7,911 bases of DNA. Origin: Deltaproteobacteria bacterium (GTDB lineage Bacteria; Desulfobacterota; DSM-4660; Desulfatiglandales; B25-G16). Shown in pieces: positions 5,824 through 7,911 of this stretch (position 1 is the stretch's first letter; each line of letters starts with the position of its first letter). The stretch is from positions 2,628,912 to 2,636,822 of the forward strand of contig CP070752.1 in NCBI GenBank assembly GCA_020348625.1. Direction: 5' to 3'. Under the pieces are notes generated by a model that was not told the origin of the DNA, ran no database searches, and saw nothing but the letters and a program-made list of their open reading frames with translations. The position numbers and the translations under genes were made by a program.

Positions 5824-6792
5824 ATGTTATTTACTGGGAAAAAATTACTGATCATAGGGTTGTTAGCTGTAGTTCTCTTCGTACCGCCGCTGGTAATAGA
5901 AATGGGGACTGCAACCATGAATCTATTGGTCTTGCTATTTATCTTTATCATTCTTTCCCAAAGCTGGAATCTTATAGGAGGGTATACAGGGCAGATCAAT
6001 CTTGGTCTTGCTGCTTTTTTTGGTTGTGGGTTACTGGTTACCCATTTTGTATGGAAGGCTGAGATACCGATTTATTTTGCTGTGGTGGCGGGTGGTCTGG
6101 CAGCGGTGGTGTTGGCAGTGATTATAGGTCTCCCGACTCTCAGGCTGAAAGGCGCCTATTTTGCTATTGGAACTTTCGCCTTGGCAGAGGTGTGTAGAAT
6201 TGTCGTCGGAAACATGTTCGCCCGCATGGTCAAAATGCCAGGCTCCTATGCTATCGACTACAACCTTATTCCCCGCTACTACCTTGGTTTAATCGTCGCA
6301 ACTATTACCGTAGCAATTGTATATCTCGTAACCCATTCCAAAGTGGGGTTAGCGATGGTTGCCATTCGGGACGATGAGCAAGCAGCGCAGGTTACCGGTG
6401 TCAATACGTTTAAATATAAAGTCTATGCATTACTCATGAGTTCATTTTTGGCTGGCTTGGCTGGAGGAGTCTATGCGTTCTTGCGGCTTTCATTCCATAA
6501 TATTACAGCGGTCTTTAGTCCAATCTGGACATTTGAACCACTCATGGCTGTTGTCATTGGCGGTGCCGGCACATTGGGCGGTCCAGTTATAGGGAGCGTT
6601 TTCCTGGTCGTCCTTTCGGAAATATTTGCCCTTACTTTGGGAGAAGCGCATCTCATCATATTTGGCCTCCTGTTCATTCTGGTAGTGATGTATTCACCCT
6701 ATGGGATCATCGGATCTGTAAGTCGTATTCGCCAGATGATGAGTCGTGTTGGTAGAAGTACACAGAAGGCTAGACAAGAAATGCACCTGTGA
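5824..6792 (+). CDS. livM: LIV-type ABC transporter permease LivM
   Basis: This 322-residue permease is the second channel subunit. Family blocks occur in order: WNLIGGYTGQINLGLAAFFG (48-67), LRLKGAYFAIGTFAL (106-120), the ATPase-contact loop AIRDDEQAAQVTGVNTFKY (180-198), and VIGGAGTLGGPVIG (244-257). The C-terminal 25 residues are basic and hydrophilic (SRIRQMMSRVGRSTQKARQE) and probably cytoplasmic. The gene starts 9 bases after livH and has only a weak AGG upstream, so coupling is likely. Gene order binding protein-G-F-H-M differs from the K-H-M-G-F order of Escherichia coli. This is the last gene of the transporter. Confidence 0.93.
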   Translation: MLFTGKKLLIIGLLAVVLFVPPLVIEMGTATMNLLVLLFIFIILSQSWNLIGGYTGQINLGLAAFFGCGLLVTHFVWKAEIPIYFAVVAGGLAAVVLAVIIGLPTLRLKGAYFAIGTFALAEVCRIVVGNMFARMVKMPGSYAIDYNLIPRYYLGLIVATITVAIVYLVTHSKVGLAMVAIRDDEQAAQVTGVNTFKYKVYALLMSSFLAGLAGGVYAFLRLSFHNITAVFSPIWTFEPLMAVVIGGAGTLGGPVIGSVFLVVLSEIFALTLGEAHLIIFGLLFILVVMYSPYGIIGSVSRIRQMMSRVGRSTQKARQEMHL

Positions 6793-6855
6793 ATCAGTAT
6801 TATGAAATATTTACGCTGAAACGGAGATCATCAGGCCTCAATAACAATGCTGATT
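6792..6855 (+). repeat. Inverted repeat between livM and the flavoprotein gene
   Basis: AATCAGTATT (6792-6801) and AATGCTGATT (6846-6855) form a ten-base-pair stem in RNA (nine Watson-Crick pairs and one U-G) around a 44-base loop. It ends six bases before the AAGGAG ribosome binding site. No T-run follows, so it is not a normal terminator. It may end livM mRNA decay or shape the leader of the next gene. The right arm would bury the ATG at 6847, which argues against that start. Confidence 0.35.
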
Positions 6856-6873
6856 AAAAAAAGGAGAACTAAT

Positions 6874-7794
6874 GTGGCTAAAAAGAAGAAAATTATCGGC
6901 TTATCTTGCGGGAGAAAGAACGGGAATTCCGAGTATCTTTTGAAAGAAGCCCTCATGGCGGCAGAGGAACTCGGTGTAGAAGGGGAAATCATTCGCGCAA
7001 TGGATCTCAGAGTAAAGCCGTGTAAAGGGTGTGAGTCGTGTACCATGCTCAAGTTCAGGGGTAAGGAACCTGTCTGTGCGATCAAGGATGATGATGTTCC
7101 CTGGATCCTCGATAAGGTCCTTTTGGAGGATGCGGGCTTTATCGTCGCCTTCCCCCTCTATCACCTCAGGGCGAATGCCTATTTCGAGTCCATCCATGAG
7201 AGGATGCTTCCCGTCATATTCAAGCACCCCGAGATCTTAAGAAAGAACAAGGTGGGCGCTATTATCAGCGTGGGTGGTGGAGAGCCAGAATGGACACCCC
7301 TGGGCCTCACCTCGGCAAACATCTTCGTTCAGCATTCCTGGAGGCTGGTGGACCAGATGCAGGTGAACTTCTGTGGGAGGCCGGGCTCTGTGCTCCTTCA
7401 CCCGGAATATCTGGAAAGGGCGAGGAAACTGGGGAGGAACGTGGGGGAGGCCATGATGATGCCCATAGAGGAGGTACGATATAAGGGCGAGGATACCGAT
7501 TGCTCATGCCCGGTGTGCCACTGCAATGTGCTAAAGGTACCCGCGAGACTTCCCGAGGTCTTCTGCCCTGTATGCTGGATACGGGGTAAGGTGCATATGG
7601 AGGGCACAGAAATGAAGGTGATATGGGATGAGGAAAGCAAAAAGATACCCCGGTTTTCAGAACAGGGGGTCTCTACCCACCTGGATTTGATCAAGGACCT
7701 CCAGAAGACCTTCTACGAGAATGAAGAGAAGGTGAAGGAGATGAAAAAGAGATATGAGGGCTACGGCAATATCGTAAGGCCTCCAGCAGGATGA
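6874..7794 (+). CDS. Flavodoxin-fold FMN reductase-like iron-sulfur flavoprotein with C-terminal Cys-rich ribbon
   Basis: This is a 306-residue cytoplasmic protein of the NADPH-dependent FMN reductase/flavodoxin superfamily, probably carrying FMN and passing electrons between a reduced cofactor and a partner. The first strand IIGLSCGRKNGNSEYLL (7-23) is the phosphate-binding loop. CKGCESC (50-56) plus C68 resembles the cluster of iron-sulfur flavoproteins. FPLYH (93-97) is the second flavin loop. The C-terminal third has CSCPVCHC (210-217) and CPVC (231-234), a likely zinc ribbon or second metal site, and then a charged helix. GTG at 6874 is preferred because AAGGAG (6861-6866) lies 7 bases upstream; an in-frame ATG at 6847 would add nine residues but lacks a ribosome binding site. 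The following gene encodes a 2Fe-2S protein, a plausible electron partner. The substrate is unknown. Confidence 0.85.
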   Translation: MAKKKKIIGLSCGRKNGNSEYLLKEALMAAEELGVEGEIIRAMDLRVKPCKGCESCTMLKFRGKEPVCAIKDDDVPWILDKVLLEDAGFIVAFPLYHLRANAYFESIHERMLPVIFKHPEILRKNKVGAIISVGGGEPEWTPLGLTSANIFVQHSWRLVDQMQVNFCGRPGSVLLHPEYLERARKLGRNVGEAMMMPIEEVRYKGEDTDCSCPVCHCNVLKVPARLPEVFCPVCWIRGKVHMEGTEMKVIWDEESKKIPRFSEQGVSTHLDLIKDLQKTFYENEEKVKEMKKRYEGYGNIVRPPAG

Positions 7795-7822
7795 AATGGA
7801 TTGAAATCAGCGGCATAGGTAC

Positions 7823-7911
7823 ATGGGTAAGACCACCATAACCGTCGATGGGCGGCAACTTGAGGTAAGACAAGGGGCCATCTTGCTGGACGAGCTTCTA
7901 AATGCGGGGAT
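7823..7911 (+). CDS. 2Fe-2S ferredoxin-domain protein, N-terminal part (cut by window end)
   Basis: Only 29 codons are in the window. TTITVDGRQLEVRQGAILLDE is the standard opening of the 2Fe-2S ferredoxin domain found at the N-terminus of NuoG, FeFe-hydrogenase, formate dehydrogenase alpha and HdrA-associated subunits: two strands, the QGAILLDELLNAG turn and helix, and then (outside the window) the cluster cysteines. Which of these families it belongs to cannot be told. It starts 28 bases after the flavoprotein stop, so the two are probably one operon and may form a redox pair. The ribosome binding site is weak (ATAGG). The truncated ORF at 1821 has a related N-terminus. Confidence 0.7.
   Translation, partial: MGKTTITVDGRQLEVRQGAILLDELLNAG

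Noticed and set aside
6802..6819. Five-codon minicistron MKYLR before the flavoprotein gene
   Set aside because: It has no ribosome binding site and lies in the loop of the inverted repeat.
7791..7841. Short ORF starting ATGAAATGG that overlaps the flavoprotein stop
   Set aside because: It ends after 16 codons inside the clearly homologous 2Fe-2S reading frame and resembles nothing.
1..7911. CRISPR array, tRNA or rRNA, toxin-antitoxin or defence genes
   Set aside because: No regularly spaced repeats, no tRNA-like cloverleaf, and no protein matching such families were seen on either strand.

Overview
The window (7,911 bases) is bacterial. It most resembles an anaerobic member of the Desulfobacterota (deltaproteobacterial type) or a related lineage. 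That placement is an inference from gene style (LIV-type transporter next to an iron-sulfur flavoprotein and a 2Fe-2S protein), not from a marker gene. All credible genes are on the + strand.

Layout. Bases 1-438 carry no convincing gene. They hold an imperfect long inverted repeat (95-167) and, read on the minus strand, a hairpin pair resembling the domain V-VI end of a bacterial group II intron (256-323). Bases 439-1818 encode an MFS exporter of the EntS/MFS_3 type. Two bases later starts a short ORF whose first ~18 residues look like the N-terminus of a 2Fe-2S ferredoxin-domain protein but then lose the resemblance, suggesting a truncated gene remnant. An AT-rich intergenic region (1974-2179) leads into the main operon.

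Bases 2180-6792 are a complete high-affinity branched-chain amino acid (LIV/HAAT) type ABC importer in the order binding protein - LivG - LivF - LivH - LivM. All five parts are intact. A strong hairpin terminator lies between the binding-protein gene and livG, so the binding protein is probably made in excess over the membrane and ATPase subunits. The remaining four genes are packed tightly (7-base overlap, then gaps of 3 and 9 bases). The real substrate could be an amino acid, amide or aromatic/organic acid; sequence alone does not settle this.

Bases 6874-7794 encode a flavodoxin-fold, NADPH-dependent FMN reductase-like protein with an N-terminal CX2CX2C cluster and a C-terminal Cys-rich ribbon. 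It is followed by the start of a 2Fe-2S ferredoxin-domain protein cut by the window edge. This pair is visibly G+C-richer than the transporter operon and looks like a separate redox operon.

Overall this is mostly recognisable metabolism and transport. I see no clear novel defence or mobile system. The points most worth a second look are the intron-like remnant, the truncated 2Fe-2S gene after the MFS exporter, the intra-operon terminator, the unusual ABC signature in LivG, and the two-cluster flavoprotein.
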